DNA of 64,000 nt, from the NCBI GenBank assembly GCA_037974665.1, contig CM075767.1, positions 26,003,498-26,067,497 of the forward strand. Reading direction: 5' to 3'. The translations under genes were made by a program, and so were the position numbers. Below are positions 1 through 12,442 of the stretch, one piece after another. This stretch comes from Ehretia macrophylla (taxonomy: Eukaryota; Streptophyta; Magnoliopsida; Boraginales; Ehretiaceae). Position 1 is the first letter of the stretch. The number at the start of each line of letters is the position of its first letter. Below the pieces are notes generated by a model. The model was given only the letters and a program-made list of their open reading frames with translations, was not told the DNA's origin and made no database searches.

Positions 1-1
1 C

Positions 2-901
2 GAGCAACATCTACGGCTCGTCTTACAGAAGGTGCATGAGCATCAGTTGTTTGCGAAATTCAGCAAATGTGAATTTTGGCTGCAACGCATATCTTTTCTT
101 GGTCATGTTATCACACAGAGCTGTATATCTGTAGATCCCACTAAGATTGAATCGGTGATGTCTTGGAAACGTTCGGAGAATGTTTCAGAAGTTCGTAGCT
201 TTCTTGGCTTGGCGGGTTATTACCGTAGGTTTGTTAAGGACTTTTCTAAAATTGTCAGGCCACTTTCTAAGTTAACTCAGAAACAGACTAGCTTTGTTTG
301 GGATGAGAAATGTGAGAATGGGTTTCAGGAGTTGAAAAAGAGATTGACTACTGCTCCACTACTTGTTCTACTAGAGGGGACCGATAATATGGTTATCTAC
401 AGTGATGCATCCAAGGAGGGCTTGGGATGTGTTCTTATGCAGAATGGCCGGGTTAATGCCTATGCTTCTAGAAAGTTGAAGCCTTATGAGGTGAATTATC
501 CGACTCCTGATCTTGAGTTGGTAGCTGTTGTTTTCTCACTGAAAAAGTGGCGTCATTATCTGTGGGGCAGTAAGTTCGAGATTTTCACTGATCATAAGAG
601 TCTTAAGTATTTATTCTCACAGAAGGAGTTGAATATGTGTCAACGGAGGTGGATGAAACTTCTTGGAGATTATAATTGTTCTATCAGTTATCTGTCTGGG
701 AAGGCAAATGTGGTGGCAGACGCTCTTAGCCATAAGGCGAGTGTTTCTTGTTTGGCTGTTAAGAAGTGGGAGGTTCTTGAGGAGTTCACTTATTGGAGAC
801 CGGAGTTGACTCAGGTTGGGGTGATGTGTTCACATCTCCGTATTCAACCTTTATTGCTGTCTCAGATCAGAGAAGCTCAACAACTTGATGTTAAACTTTA
901 G
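2..901 (+). pseudogene. pol fragment: RT C-terminus and RNase H (chromovirus)
   Basis: The reading frame is open to the left edge (codons from base 2), so this is the inside of a polyprotein and the ATG at 32 is not a start. Early residues carry the conserved RT thumb text KCEFW and FLGHVIT, then [14 protein letters not shown], a hallmark of the RT/RNase H junction. RNase H follows with the catalytic SDAS motif, the ELVAVVF..KKWRHYL stretch carrying the active-site Glu, TDHKSL, and ADALS near the end. A TAG at 899-901 interrupts the frame before integrase. Similarity continues past the stop, so it is an inactivating mutation and not a natural end. Confidence 0.9.
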
Positions 902-2108
902 AAGATCAAGGATCAGATCATGGATGATCAGTCTGATTTCAAAGTGCACGAGGATGGTATTTTTCGGTTTCAGAACAGGGTTTGTGTTCCCAATGAACCG
1001 GGTTTGAGGCGAGGTATTCTGGAGGATGGCTCATAATTCTAAGTATACTATTAATCCTGGTGGAAACAAGATGTATCGGGATCTGAAGCAACACTATTGG
1101 TGGAACAACATGAAGATGGAAGTTGCTCAATTTGTATCTAGATGTTTGACTTGTCAGCGAGTGAAAACCGAGCATCAACGACCTGAAGGTTTGCTTCAAC
1201 CGTTGGCTATACCACAGTGGAAATGGAAGCATATTACGATGGACTTCGTCACTGGTTTGCCTAAAACACCGAGAGGTAATGATGCAGTTTGGGTTGTCGT
1301 GGATCGTTTGACGAAGACAACTTACTTCATTTCTATGCGGATAGGAGATGAAGTTGCAAAGTTGACGGATCTTTATTTGGATCAGATTGTTAGACTTCAC
1401 GGGATTCCATCTAGTATTGTGTCAGATCGAGATCCTCGATTTACTTCTCGTTTGTGGGAAAAACTTCAGGAGACATTGGGTACTCAGTTGAATTTCAATA
1501 CATCGTATCATCCACAGACCGACGGTCAGTCTGAGAAGACTATTCAGATTCTAGAAGATATGCTCAAGGCTTGTGTTCTGGACTTCAGGAAGAACTGGGA
1601 GAAACATCTACTACTTGTCGAGTTTGCCTATAACAATAGTTATCAAGCTACTATTGGGATGGCACATTTTGCAGCTCTTTACGGTCGTAAGTGCCGTTCA
1701 CCTTTGTATTGGGATGAAGTAGGGGAGATGAAGACTATTGATCCAACTATTATGCCAGAGCTTCTAGAGAAGATTGAGAATGTTCAGTTGATCAGGCAAA
1801 GAATGCTTACAATGCAGAGTAGATTCAAGAGTTATGCTGATAAGCGTCGTCGGGACTTGGAGTTTGCAGTAAGAGATCGGGTTTTCTTGAGATTGTCTCC
1901 TCGAAAGGGGTTTGCTCGTTATGGTAAAGGTGGTAAGCTGAGTCCGAGGTTTGTGGGGCCGTTTGAGATTATTGGCAGAGTTGGTAAGTTAGCATATCGG
2001 TTGGTTTTACCGGAGAATTTCTCTAATTTCCACGATGTATTTCACGTGTCTAATTTGCGAAAATATAATCTGGATCTTTCTCATATTCTTGAGCCAGAGC
2101 CGTTATAG
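902..2108 (+). pseudogene. pol fragment: integrase (chromovirus), frameshifted
   Basis: This continues the polyprotein after the stop at 901. A frameshift near 1025 moves coding into the frame opening at 1026. The zinc-binding part shows CLTCQRVK preceded by the HYWW segment; the N-terminal histidines fall at the frameshift. The catalytic core has the three acidic positions in MDFVTGLP, SDRDPRFTS and the Glu of DGQSEKT. The C-terminal GPF segment (LSPRFVGPFEI) and FHVSNLRKY follow. A TAG at 2106-2108 interrupts the frame just before the chromodomain; the same frame is open again directly afterwards. Confidence 0.9.
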
Positions 2109-2396
2109 CTTCGTGAGAATCTGACTTATGACGAGCGGCCGATTCGTTTTCTTGATCAGATGGAACGAGAGTTGAGGTCGAAGAAGATTCCGATAGTCAA
2201 GGTGTTGTGGAAGCATCACGGTATTAAGGAGGCTACTTGGGAGAGGCGAGATCAGATGCGGCAGCAGTACCCAGATCTTTTCCGTTTAGCAAGTAAGAAT
2301 TTTGGCGACGAAATTTCTTTAAGGGAGGGAGAATGTGAAACCCCATATTTTGCTTTATCTCGATTTGCGTATTTTACCTTGTTTTGCGTGAATTAA
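2109..2396 (+). pseudogene. pol C-terminus: chromodomain
   Basis: In frame with the integrase ORF after one stop codon. The residues RSKKIPIVKVLWKHHG followed by EATWERRDQMRQQYPDLF match the chromodomain that closes chromoviral integrases; in this family it is thought to guide insertion to marked chromatin. The reading frame runs without a stop across the polypurine tract into the LTR and ends at 2396. The last 20 or so residues are therefore LTR-encoded and may not belong to the original protein. Confidence 0.85.
2321..2333 (+). promoter_or_regulatory. Polypurine tract of chromovirus
   Basis: An uninterrupted purine run (AAGGGAGGGAGAA) directly abuts the LTR start at 2334, the expected plus-strand primer site. 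Confidence 0.85.
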
Positions 2397-4764
2397 CTTG
2401 TTTATGTGCTATATGACTTAGAATGTGCTAAATATGTGATTAATACTCCTAATACATGCTAAGTGTATATTCATGAAATTTTCGTCAAAAACGGAATCAG
2501 AAATTTTATCGTCGGTTTTGGTGAATAGTATTTTTGAACACCTATCCGCTAAAATTTTTACAGGGGTGTTTTAAACGTTTTAAAACCTAGTCCTCTGGTA
2601 TTAATAGACCCGTGTTTGATTAAAACAGATTTGGAATCGATTTTGGAATTTTAAAGATTTTTATACTTTCTTTTGTAAGAAAACGAGTTTTAAGCCAACT
2701 CGCGTAAAACTATTTTAATGTAAAACTCTTTGTCACCTAAAATATATTGTTTAGAATTAGTTTAAGTGTTAAATTATTAGTTGAGCAAGAAATAGTCAAT
2801 AAAATGAATTAAAAGACTAGAAAATAGAATTAAAACACTAAAAATTAACTTTGACTATTTTTAATTGTTGACCATTTCATGATATATCATCAACACACAC
2901 TTGCAAAGCACAAACACACCCTCAAAAATACACACATAGCCGAGAGCTTCAAGGGAGAAAAGAGAAAGAAATTTCAAAGGTTTTCAAAGTAAATTTTCAT
3001 AGAAAAAGCTAGTTTTTGTCCGTAGATTTTCATGCCGAGTTGGATTCCGCTTGTTGGGCACGCATTGCCCGCATATCTAGGCTTATTTCACATCAAATGT
3101 GAGAGAAAAATTCTAGATCTCAAAAGTCATTTTTTATGTTTTTGCATATAATTGATTATTGAACCGTTAGAATGTTAATTTGAAGTTATATTATTGCTCA
3201 GTACATGCTAGGGATTGTTTATGTGTATTACTACGAGATTTGAACCATTGTAGCGAAATTATTTATTTTCGGGTATTTAAAATTGATAGATTGGCCATTT
3301 GATGAATATCTTGAGTTGTTGTGGTTGGAATCGATTGCCGTCAGTTTCTAAAAGTTTGTTAATTACGTGGTAACGCCGTTATAATGCCGAATTTTTGATT
3401 GCGATGTTTGTGTGAAAATCCAAAAATTTCAGCCGAGGTACATTGAGGTTTTAGGGTTGTTGGGCTTGATTTTGAGGTGTCTTGGTTGGTTTCCGAGATG
3501 GCTAATGTAGTTGATTGAATGTGTGAGTGTTGGAAACTGATTTGGGGTTATTTGGATTAGTAGAATGTAAGATATAATTATTTGAAGTTTAGGTTGTCTT
3601 TCTTTAAATTGTTGAATTGAGCCTTAGTTGATTAGGTGGTATTTGAGTGATTGAATTGTGAGTTGTTAATGGTTAGACTAGAGTTAGATTACGTGTTTAA
3701 TGCATGTTAAGTTGGATGGCCTACTTTGTCATCTAACTTAGTTGTTTGTTGTTTAATTGATTACTTGATGTTATATTGATGATTATTGATGATTATTGAT
3801 TGATGATTGATGAACCAAGAGCTAGGCAATTCTTCTAGATTGTCCTCCTGTGAATGATGTTTATTATTATTGCTGAGTCTTGGTATTTGTGTGCCACCTC
3901 ACGGGCAGCATCGGGCTGTCGGGTTGATAACGGCATGACTACCAGAGACTACCTTCAGCTCGCATGACGGAGGTGTCATGGAGGGCGAGACTAGTGAGGT
4001 ACCTCGGGTGCGTGAGTAATGGGGAGTTACAAGAAGAATGGTTGAGATCGTGATGGCGTTTGGAGCTACACTAACTAGAGTATCCTTTATTGATTGGTCA
4101 TTATAGTTATGTGTTTATATTGTTATTGATGTTTTATTGCATGTTTACTGCTCAAAGGATCATTTTTAAGGAGTATAGTAAATACTGTTAGAGATCTATC
4201 GGATCCTCACTGAGTTTGTTTATATAAGCTCACTATCTATTATTGCATGCATACAGGTGTTATTGAGCAAGATTACGGGTACGTGCCTCAGGAAGCTGAG
4301 AATGTGCCATATGTGGACGAGTCCTATGTGCCAGAGTCTTGTCCTTGTTGTTAGAGATGATGTATATTTTATAGTCTTGTATATTATTCTAGTTGTCTTT
4401 TATTTATTTCATAGTTTATGATGTATAAGTTGTAGTAATGATAATGAACTAGTTGTTGCTAACTTAGTGGTCTTTATTTTGACTATGATAGGTTACTAAG
4501 TTAATTTATAATCTATTTTGAAATGTATGTTCAGTTAATGTATTATGTTGGAACGGAGGCATATAACTATGACTGGAATGTTAAAGAATGATTAGTGTAT
4601 AATATGGTTATGTTGTATGATTGTTAATTTTAATTGAGGAGTTTGGTTGTATGATATTCTGAGAGGGTGGTTTAGAGCCTCGGTATCCTAATTACTGTCG
4701 TTATACTGCCAAAATTCCGTTGCGTCCTGACTGATCGTAGGTGGGGTCGAGTTGGGGCGTGACA
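2334..4764 (+). repeat. 3' LTR of chromovirus (2431 bp)
   Basis: Starts TGTGAAACCCC just after the polypurine tract and ends GGGGCGTGACA, so the ends are an imperfect inverted repeat with TG...CA termini. The length fits Tekay-type LTRs. A later end at 4766 (TGACACA) is also possible. The 5' LTR is outside the window, so LTR divergence cannot be judged. No gene is seen inside. Confidence 0.85.
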
Positions 4765-7415
4765 CACTACTAGATTTGCAAAGATCTTGCGTGATGACAC
4801 ATTCCAGACCTTGTTGAAAAGATTCATTATTTTGGTGTATGTGATTTTATAGCTTTTGAGGACACTTTCTCAATTTCTATTTTATTAGAAAGTAATATTT
4901 TCTTGAACAAAGCATTTTCTTCAAGAAAGATTATTATCTAATAAATCAATACACATTGATCATTAAATAGAAATTATATCCTGCAAAATTAAGATATAAT
5001 ATAAAATTACCTTTGACTAAAACTTCCACTAGTCCCTATAAAATTTTTCAATAAAAGTAGGACAAATCAAAATTAACACATTTAATCCTTGATTATTTTA
5101 CAACTTATATCAAATATAAAGTTCTAGCAATAGTAGGGATTTACTATTAAATATAATATTAAATTAAGGAAAGTATAACCCACAAATAAATAGAATGATT
5201 AGTTAAACTAATCAACTACTCTACTATATCCAACAAAGTACGGTTTCTTCACTAAGAAAATCCTATTTAATTGTGGTACACCAGGCATTATTAATTTTGA
5301 TACTATATCAAAATTTTAGGATACTCAAACAAAATAGTACTTAAGTATTTTACCTCGATGATCTAATCACACGACACTAATATATTTTTCTATACGAGTC
5401 TATTCATAAATAACTTTAAATACATCAACACGTATTAATCCAAATAGCCTAGTAGTTTTAATCCTTTATCAAACAAATGATGACTTGGTTACCATTCTAA
5501 TAAATAAGATGTATAAGTTGATTAAACCAACCTAATCATCATCTTATTATTAGAAAAATCTAATCATGTAGAAACTACAATTAATTTGAATTATTTGAGT
5601 AATCTTAAAATTTGGTGGATGGTTATAACAGTTGACAATATATTTGCAATACATTCTTTCGTCCATATCAAGATAATAAAGACTACACCATAATGGGCTT
5701 TTACAAGATTTAGGAATATATATACAAAAAGTTAGCAACGATTACTATCTATATCACTATATAGGATATGGCCATTTTGCCCTTAAATCACCGTAACCTC
5801 AGCTTTGGTGCATTATTGGAAACGTGATCTAGTTAGATTATACCCACCGTCACAGTGTTACGATAATTTGAATCCCGGACCTCAGCTTTGGTGCGTTATT
5901 GGCCTCGTGATATTGGAATAACACAACATCACTATGCTTGCTAGGTAAATATAAAACTTTCATGGAATATGTCTTTCTACCTTTGGGTTAGCCAAGACAT
6001 ACCCAATCGAGCAAATATAACATAGGATAGTAGAGGGCAATGATAAACACTTTTACCGCTTTACAGTCTAATATGTTTGCACGTAGGAAGATTTTGAATT
6101 TAATTAGGTCTCACTTTGCACATTAGTTCATTTACAAGCATACATTACATATAGGCAAATAAATAAACATACATGCAAAATCATACATCATGGTGGATCA
6201 TGGACTTGGACTATGAATCAAATCAAGACAAAACTAAAACCTAAACAAGCACATCTTCAAGTCTTCTTTGGTCTTTTCTTCTTGATTTTCCTCAATGATC
6301 CAAAGTACCTCCAACTCCTTGAAAGTCTCCAATGGTCTTCTTGCAAACTTCTTGGAGAAATTACATACATTATGCCTCACTACAATTTCTCTCAATTGCA
6401 AGAAAATAAAACGAGACTTATGTCTCAATTACATACTAATGAATGATATAATTAATTACAATGCCATCTAATGTAATTACAACCAATTAACCATTCACTA
6501 ACCAAGTCTATAATCAAATTCACCATTTATCATCTAATATCACAATGTAAGATAAAACTCATAAAGTTAAGTAAATGTATCATATACATAAACACAAGAA
6601 TGCTAAACAAGCAAGCTAGCACAAACTAATGTATCCAATACATTAAATCATTAAAATGCATGTTTGCAATAAGTTTCATATCTTGAGATTTTAACATCTC
6701 TTGTTAAACAACACAAAAGAACTAGATAAAATCAATTTTAAGTCCATACTTGTTGATTAAGGCCCAATGCAACTCCTTTGTTAATTTTATGTCCCAATTT
6801 GAGTTCCTAGGCTTATTTTAATCTTCACTAAGAAAAACAACCTCATCTAAACTTATTAGACTAAAGCCCATTGATTTTTAAGCCCATTGGACTTAACCAA
6901 AATCAAACAAATTAGTCATGGCTTTTAATTTATGACCCATCATAAATCTGCTGCACATATACCAACTGTTTTGACTTGTTTAACCTACCTACAGTTCTCC
7001 AAAAATTCTGAAATTTTGTAGAGACGTAGCTCTTCGAGTGTAAATAGTTTTAGAATCAAACGGAACTCAATTTGGAGTTAAATTGACTGAGTTATGCCCT
7101 TCGGAACAGATATTGCGCAGTCTGTCCAGAAAAGCGTGAGAATCAGTGAACTTACTGATTTTGCTAAAAATGAAAATCTTAACCACGAAATTAGGAGATG
7201 TATATTAGAGGATGAAATGTTCTACTATCTCTATAGTATAACATAACCAAAAATCAGCCCCAAACAACAACATTTGATTTGCCAAAATAGTCACGCAAAA
7301 TCAGTGCGTAGAAATTTTTCCAGAGATGTTGAAAAAACTGTGCTTGTTCTTTTGTGCTCAAGACTTTAAAAACATTAAGCATACACATATGTAATCACAT
7401 GAATCATCAAGTCTT
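4765..7415. other. AT-rich repeat-derived region without a gene
   Basis: No supported coding region or RNA gene. One 24-bp near-identical direct repeat (ACCTCAGCTTTGGTGC...) occurs at 5796-5819 and 5879-5902. If the LTR at 7430-9637 is real, the right part would be the gutted interior of that minus-strand element, but no gag or pol similarity is visible. Confidence 0.5.
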
Positions 7416-7427
7416 GCTCTGATACCA
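7416..7427 (-). promoter_or_regulatory. Primer-binding-site-like sequence, initiator tRNA-Met type
   Basis: On the minus strand this reads TGGTATCAGAGC, the usual plant copia primer site complementary to the initiator tRNA-Met 3' end. It lies two bases inside a TG...CA bounded segment (7430-9637), the spacing expected of a 5' LTR and PBS. Confidence 0.6.
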
Positions 7428-8138
7428 CTTGAAGGATCTCATATATTTAGAACTATGAACATCATCTAGTTAAGAATCGAGCGAAAGCAAAAACATGACA
7501 TTCAAAATTTTTCTGGATTTCAAAGCAAATGTTCATATGAAACTCTAATCTTGATATCATGTGATTAACATATGCAAAACATATATATATAGCAAGTATA
7601 TATATTGACAAAAAATAGTAGAAGAGTATACCTCTTGTAGACAACTCATGGAAGCCATAAATCTGAATTTTCGCACATTTGATGGAAGACACATCCTCTT
7701 GAAAACACAAGAGCTCTAGTCGGTCCACACGATCAAAGAATGGCTTCTCCATCTTCATGGCTATTTTTGTGCTAGATCTACCATGTAAGATTTATGAGCT
7801 TGTTTGTGAAGAAGAGAGCAAAACCATTTCCTTCTTCTTCCTTGTCCTTGGCTGCGTTTTCATGAAGAATAAGAGAAGACAAGTTCATCTAGTTCGCCTT
7901 CATTTTTCAGCCATGGTGTTTTTCTCTTTTAAGAGTTGAAGAAGAAGACTTCTTCATCTCTCATTTTTCAGCCGTGTAAGAGCTTGGAGAGAGAGATGGT
8001 TGACAACTTTTTCACATAAAATAAAAGACAAGCCATGTTTCTAGGGTTTCTTGTCTCTCTTTTGAAAGAAAAGAGAAGACAAGCTTTCTCAAATTATGGT
8101 TGTGTTGTCTAGCTTTTTTTGAAAGATAAAACATACAT

Positions 8139-8300
8139 ACATATATACATCATATGTATATTGTGTAATATTCTTTCACTAATGTAATAATATACATATA
8201 TATACATCATATGTATATTGTGCAGTATTCTTTCATTAATGTAATAATATACATATATACATCATATGTATTATTGTGTAGTATTCATCCACTAAGACAT
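8139..8300. repeat. Tandem repeat, about 56 bp x 3
   Basis: Three near-identical units built on ACATCATATGTATATTGTG and TTAATGTAATAATATACAT, starting near 8147, 8204 and 8259. Confidence 0.85.
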
Positions 8301-8420
8301 TTAAATATTCAATCTAATCACTATTAGTTGAAATTATGAAAATAACATTTTCATATTTCTACATTAGCTCCAACACTTAATAATAATTGCATATTGACCA
8401 CAATAACTTTTAAAGGTCAA

Positions 8421-8545
8421 TCACACCATTGTTAACTCCTTAACAATTCAAGAAAAACAAAATACTATTGTTAACACTTTAACAATTCAAGAGAAAACTA
8501 ATTACAATTGTTAACACTTTAACAACTCAAGAGAAACTAAATGAA
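8421..8545. repeat. Tandem repeat, about 45 bp x 3
   Basis: Three units each containing a form of ATTGTTAAC..CTTTAACAA followed by TCAAGAGAAA, slightly diverged. Confidence 0.8.
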
Positions 8546-9637
8546 GCTCAATAGGAAAAACATTCGCCATGCTATATTGTGTGTGACGTTCTAGATTCAC
8601 CGCTATATAGCACTAAAGAAACATTGAACACTTTCAATGTTAATCAAACTATTCGATTTGTTTAGAGAATATATCCCATCATTCTCAAAACACCTTTAGA
8701 GTTCTTGAGTGACGTTCTAGCTACTAACGTATCAAGACAGTTTATAAAGCAATGAAGTCTTATTCAAGTAAATCTATTTATGGTCGCTGATTATCGTGCA
8801 ATCCAATCCTTCCATTAATTGTCCCGTCGAGCAAGAACCATGATTCGATTAAGTTCATAAACTCAATACCATGTATAGATCTAATTGGTGTAATAAGATA
8901 CGACACATGAAAAACCCATTTTCCATCATTCATACCTCGGCCAAGGATTTCCTCATTAAACAACCAAGATTAGATCGCATAGGACATCGTCTCACGTCGG
9001 AGGTTAATGGATCCTATCTTGACCAATACCTGTCAATCACTATACCGAACGAATAAAACTGCGAGAGGACGCATCTCATCTCGTTTGTCGAAACAATCAT
9101 TGTCCAAACACTAGAATCAAACCCCAATATAGATGACAACTGTAATGTCTCAAGTCTAAGGATTACATGCACAATCACAGCGAATAACAAATTATTAATC
9201 TGAAGTCATGTAATTTGTTATTCATGTCACATTCAGTGATCTATTCAACTAATAGTCACCCACATGTTTGTTAGTTGCATCCCTATGATGTTATGGCACG
9301 TGACTCACCCTCATTTATCATTAACATCCATATGTTAATCAAAGGTAACAACACAAATTGAAGTCCCTATCAAATAATCTAAGAACTATGAATACTTTAA
9401 GTATTTATCATATTAATAAAATACGCCAACATATTCTAAACACTTTTAGAATACATTCCTATAATGAAAATACTAGGGACTCATTTATACACATAAAAGA
9501 AAGAGAATATGAATGTGCTAATTATGTCAATATGAAAACACACACATATAGACATAGATGCCATAATGTACAAGTTAATGTCAAAATGCCCAAATATATG
9601 TCATCCAAATATGTAGCATTATGACATATCTCTAACA

Positions 9638-10133
9638 ACATAGTTTCATCTTCAGTTGATGAATATATGAACGCGAGAGAGAATTGAATCTATTCTCTAA
9701 AGCGAGCCAAATTTCAATAGAAGTAGAAATATAAAGCACTTGCGATAATACTTGTGGTGTAATCGAAGCAAAAAAGACACGTTTTAAGGTGCTGATCTAC
9801 AAGGCACCGTGGCAGATACTCAAGATTGACTGTTGATCCGTCATTGTTGTCGGTGCAAAGCTTCGCCGGAGCTGGAATGCGACTGGAGACATGATCGAGA
9901 AGCTAATGAGCTTGTAGAATTGCTTGCATCTGAGCTTTCCAAATGATGTAATTAGAGCTCTCCAACTTCAATTGAACCAAAGAGGTCAAATTGTGGATGA
10001 GAAGTCACAGATTAGCTGGCAATTCAGATGTGTTATCAGCTGCCATGAACAAGCTTGCCGCCGCCATTGTTGTGAGCTTATGAGCTTAAAGAAGAGAGAA
10101 AAAAAAGTAGCGATAGCGGAAAAAAAAAACCCT
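9638..10133. other. No gene supported
   Basis: Base composition is less AT-rich around 9780-10080 and a 70-codon frame (9924-10136) is open there, but I recognise no protein and see no splice pattern. It could be a decayed gene or transposon fragment. Confidence 0.4.
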
Positions 10134-10380
10134 TGATCGATAATCTCTAGATACCATGAAAGTTCAGAGAGAAAATTGTTCTGGAGAAATATTTAATCAT
10201 TATATTATCTAATGATCTATTACATATAACAGTATTTATATCACTAATACATCACATGGGGAAATGCTTTGTAACAACTCTAATTACAGTTGGCTTGTGA
10301 CTAACATTCTATCATTACACAGTTGACTGACCTTTGACCACCTATACTATCTTGAGCTGTTTATAGTCACACCCTTATCA
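10134..10380 (-). repeat. 3' LTR of a copia element (247 bp)
   Basis: On the minus strand the segment begins TGATAAGGGTGTGAC right after a purine run (GAGAGGGGA) that follows the copia pol remnant, and ends TTATCGATCA. The TGAT/ATCA ends are inverted. The short length is usual for copia LTRs. Confidence 0.7.
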
Positions 10381-10800
10381 TCCCCTCTCAAGCTGAGCCA
10401 CGCAGAGTGAAGGGGAAGCTTGGTTCTAAGTGTATGAAACTTGGCAACTGATAATGCTTTTGTAAAAAGAGCAACTAACTGGCAGTGAGAAGGAACATGA
10501 GTGACCCTTAAAGCTTTGGCTGCATTCTGCTCTCGAACGAAATGGTAATCAAGATCAATATGCTTAGTGCGATTATGGAATACAGAGTTTGAAGCTAGTG
10601 CAATAGCTGAAACACTATCATACCATAGTTGAGGACACACAACAGGAATAGACAAGTCTTTGAGAAGAAAAGTGAGTCATTTTAACTTAGCAGCTGTGTA
10701 TGCCAATGCGCGATATTCAGCTTCAGTGGAAGAACGTTAAACTGTTGGTTGTTTCTTAGAACACCATGAGACTAAATTATGCCCAAGAAAAATACTAGGG
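10381..10800 (-). pseudogene. Copia pol remnant: C-terminal RNase H
   Basis: On the minus strand the frame reads IFLGHNLVSWCSKKQPTV, a stop, then RSSTEAEYRALA, then after another stop WYDSVSAIALASN, RTKHIDLDYHFVRE and HCQLVALFTKAL. These are the standard RNase H blocks at the end of plant copia polyproteins. At least two in-frame stops (TAA near 10739 and TGA near 10681) break it. Everything upstream of about 10800 (RT, integrase, gag, 5' LTR) is missing, so this is a truncated 3' end. Confidence 0.9.
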
Positions 10801-11009
10801 AGAGAAAGCAAAGAAAGAACTGGATTTGATAAGGAGAGGTGAGGTGAAGGCTTTGGTGTCAACTGGACATATAAAAATGCTGGAGAACAAATAAATGAAT
10901 GGGGGAAGATGAGCAAATTAGATGAAGTCACCCCTCGACCAACGCTTGTTTTTGCCCGTTTGTGAATAACTACACTGCCTAACCTTAATTCATAAATATA
11001 GTTTTCAAA

Positions 11010-11240
11010 AAAAAAATCAATTTAGTCCTTATTGTTCTCCAAAAAATTTCAATTTAGCCAATTTAGGCAGGACTAAATTAAATTTTTTTTGGGAAGTAAT
11101 AAGGACTAAATTGGTTAATTTTGAACTATAGGAATGAAGTTGAAATTTTTGAAAAATAATAGGGATAAAATTAATTAATTTTAAACAATAAAGATGAATT
11201 TAAATTTTTTTGAAAAATAATAGGGACCATTTGCACAAAG
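11010..11240. mobile_element. MITE-like inverted-repeat sequence
   Basis: TTTAGTCCTTATT at about 11022 returns inverted at about 11100 (AATAAGGACTAAA), and related blocks (AATAATAGGGA) recur to 11230. The text resembles the 'rest/present' MULE-type foldbacks seen elsewhere in the window (53030-53442). Exact ends and target duplication were not resolved. Confidence 0.45.
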
Positions 11241-11999
11241 TTTTCTTTTATTGTTGGAACATGCAAAAAACAATTACTCTCATTTGTAAAAGTTATACAT
11301 CAATAATATAATAATCAACTATGTTCAATAAAAATGTAACAAAAAAACTTTCTCCCGTAACCATAGATAAGTGAGCAATGACTCACATTTTATATATTAT
11401 ATAATATTATTAAATTATTATAATATCACAGAGTATAAGATGCGATTTTGATAAAATACAAAGAAGATTAATTTTCACTTTACTCAAAAAACGTTATCCC
11501 ATGGAAAATTTGACCTAATTTGGTACACACGATAGTGTGATTTGGTCTCATTTACTTGTCATCAGAATTTTAGTTACGTGAAATAACATATAATATATGG
11601 TAGTCATTGGCATGTTTTAAATAAAAAAGAAGAACAAGTAATTTGAGTTATAAATAGTCGGGATAAATCAAACTACATAGAAAATATATCACGCTCTAAA
11701 ACTAAAATTCACGCTTAAAACACGACAATCACCACAGTTTCAGTGCAAGGTTCAAACTCACCTTTTTAAATAATCATTTTGAAGGAAAGATTATTCAAAA
11801 TCCATCATATCAATTTCTTCAAGGATATCTTTGACTTTCATGTAATAATAAAAAAAAACTCATGTAAACACGAAATAACAATTAAAAAAAAAAAAAAAAG
11901 TCCCCCATTAAATTCACCCTCAAATTTGCTTTTGTGATCTAAGATAAAGTTTTTGACAAAAAAAAAAAAAAATCTAAGATAAAGTTTAAAGATACTTAT
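11241..11999. other. AT-rich, no gene seen
   Basis: Contains A-runs at 11880-11900 and 11958-11972 but no coding similarity or recognisable element end. Confidence 0.5.
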
Positions 12000-12442
12000 T
12001 TTACTAAAAAATGGTGACTACTTTTGTTCAATTTTTTAGTGTTTGGTAATAACAAAAAATTAGTCAATTGAAAAATATTTTTCAGTCAAATATTACAGCT
12101 AGTGCAAAGTTTGAAAAAATATTTTCATGTCCTTTAGGAGAAAAAAACATTTTCCGGAAGTCACCCACCCCTACCCCTTCCCACCCCCACTCACCTCTAC
12201 CTCCACCCTCACAGTTAACATATATATTATGTGTATAATTTTTTTTATAAAATTTAATGTCCGAAAATATTTTTCATTGTACATCCAAATACCAAAAAAA
12301 AAATTCAGTATTCTATTTTTCAAGAAAATATTTTTCCTCAACATATTATTTTATGAAAAACAAACAAAGTCTAAAAAAATATTTTATTTTCTAAACAAAT
12401 ATTTTTTATAAGTAAATTATTTTACGACAAACAAATGGAACC
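12000..12442 (+). mobile_element. MITE of the GGCTCC..TTTGTTTG family, 5' end decayed
   Basis: Shares with the copies at 46243, 50608 and 62166 the order GTGTTTGGTAA, AATTAGTCAA, AAATATTTTTCAGTCAA, ACAGCTAGT, TTTTCATGTC and the right end ACGACAAACAAATGGAACC. The left terminal repeat is not recognisable. Confidence 0.6.

Larger units (their letters stand above)
1..4764 (+). mobile_element. Ty3/gypsy chromovirus (Tekay/Del-like), 3' half, cut by window edge
   Basis: The segment reads in order: end of reverse transcriptase, RNase H, zinc-finger integrase, chromodomain, polypurine tract and one long LTR. A C-terminal chromodomain plus an LTR of about 2.4 kb fits the Tekay/Del chromoviruses of plants. 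Gag, protease, the RT core and the 5' LTR lie outside the window. The coding part is broken by two in-frame stops and one frameshift, so the copy is not autonomous. The five bases after the LTR (4765-4769, CACTA) are the expected target duplication, but the other side cannot be seen. Confidence 0.9.
7430..9637 (-). repeat. Putative LTR of a minus-strand retrotransposon (2.2 kb)
   Basis: Read on the minus strand, the segment starts TGTTAGAGATATGTC at 9637, ends GAGATCCTTCA at 7430, and is followed after two bases by a primer-binding-like site. It has no coding similarity. It contains two short tandem arrays (8139-8300 and 8421-8545). No partner LTR and no polyprotein were found on the left, so the element would be a solo or gutted (LARD-like) copy. 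The boundaries are inferred from terminal dinucleotides only. Confidence 0.4.

Noticed and set aside
939-1400. 153-codon minus-strand frame
   Set aside because: It is the antisense shadow of the integrase coding sequence.
8139-8545. CRISPR-like spaced repeats
   Set aside because: These are simple tandem arrays without unique spacers of constant length, in a plant genome.
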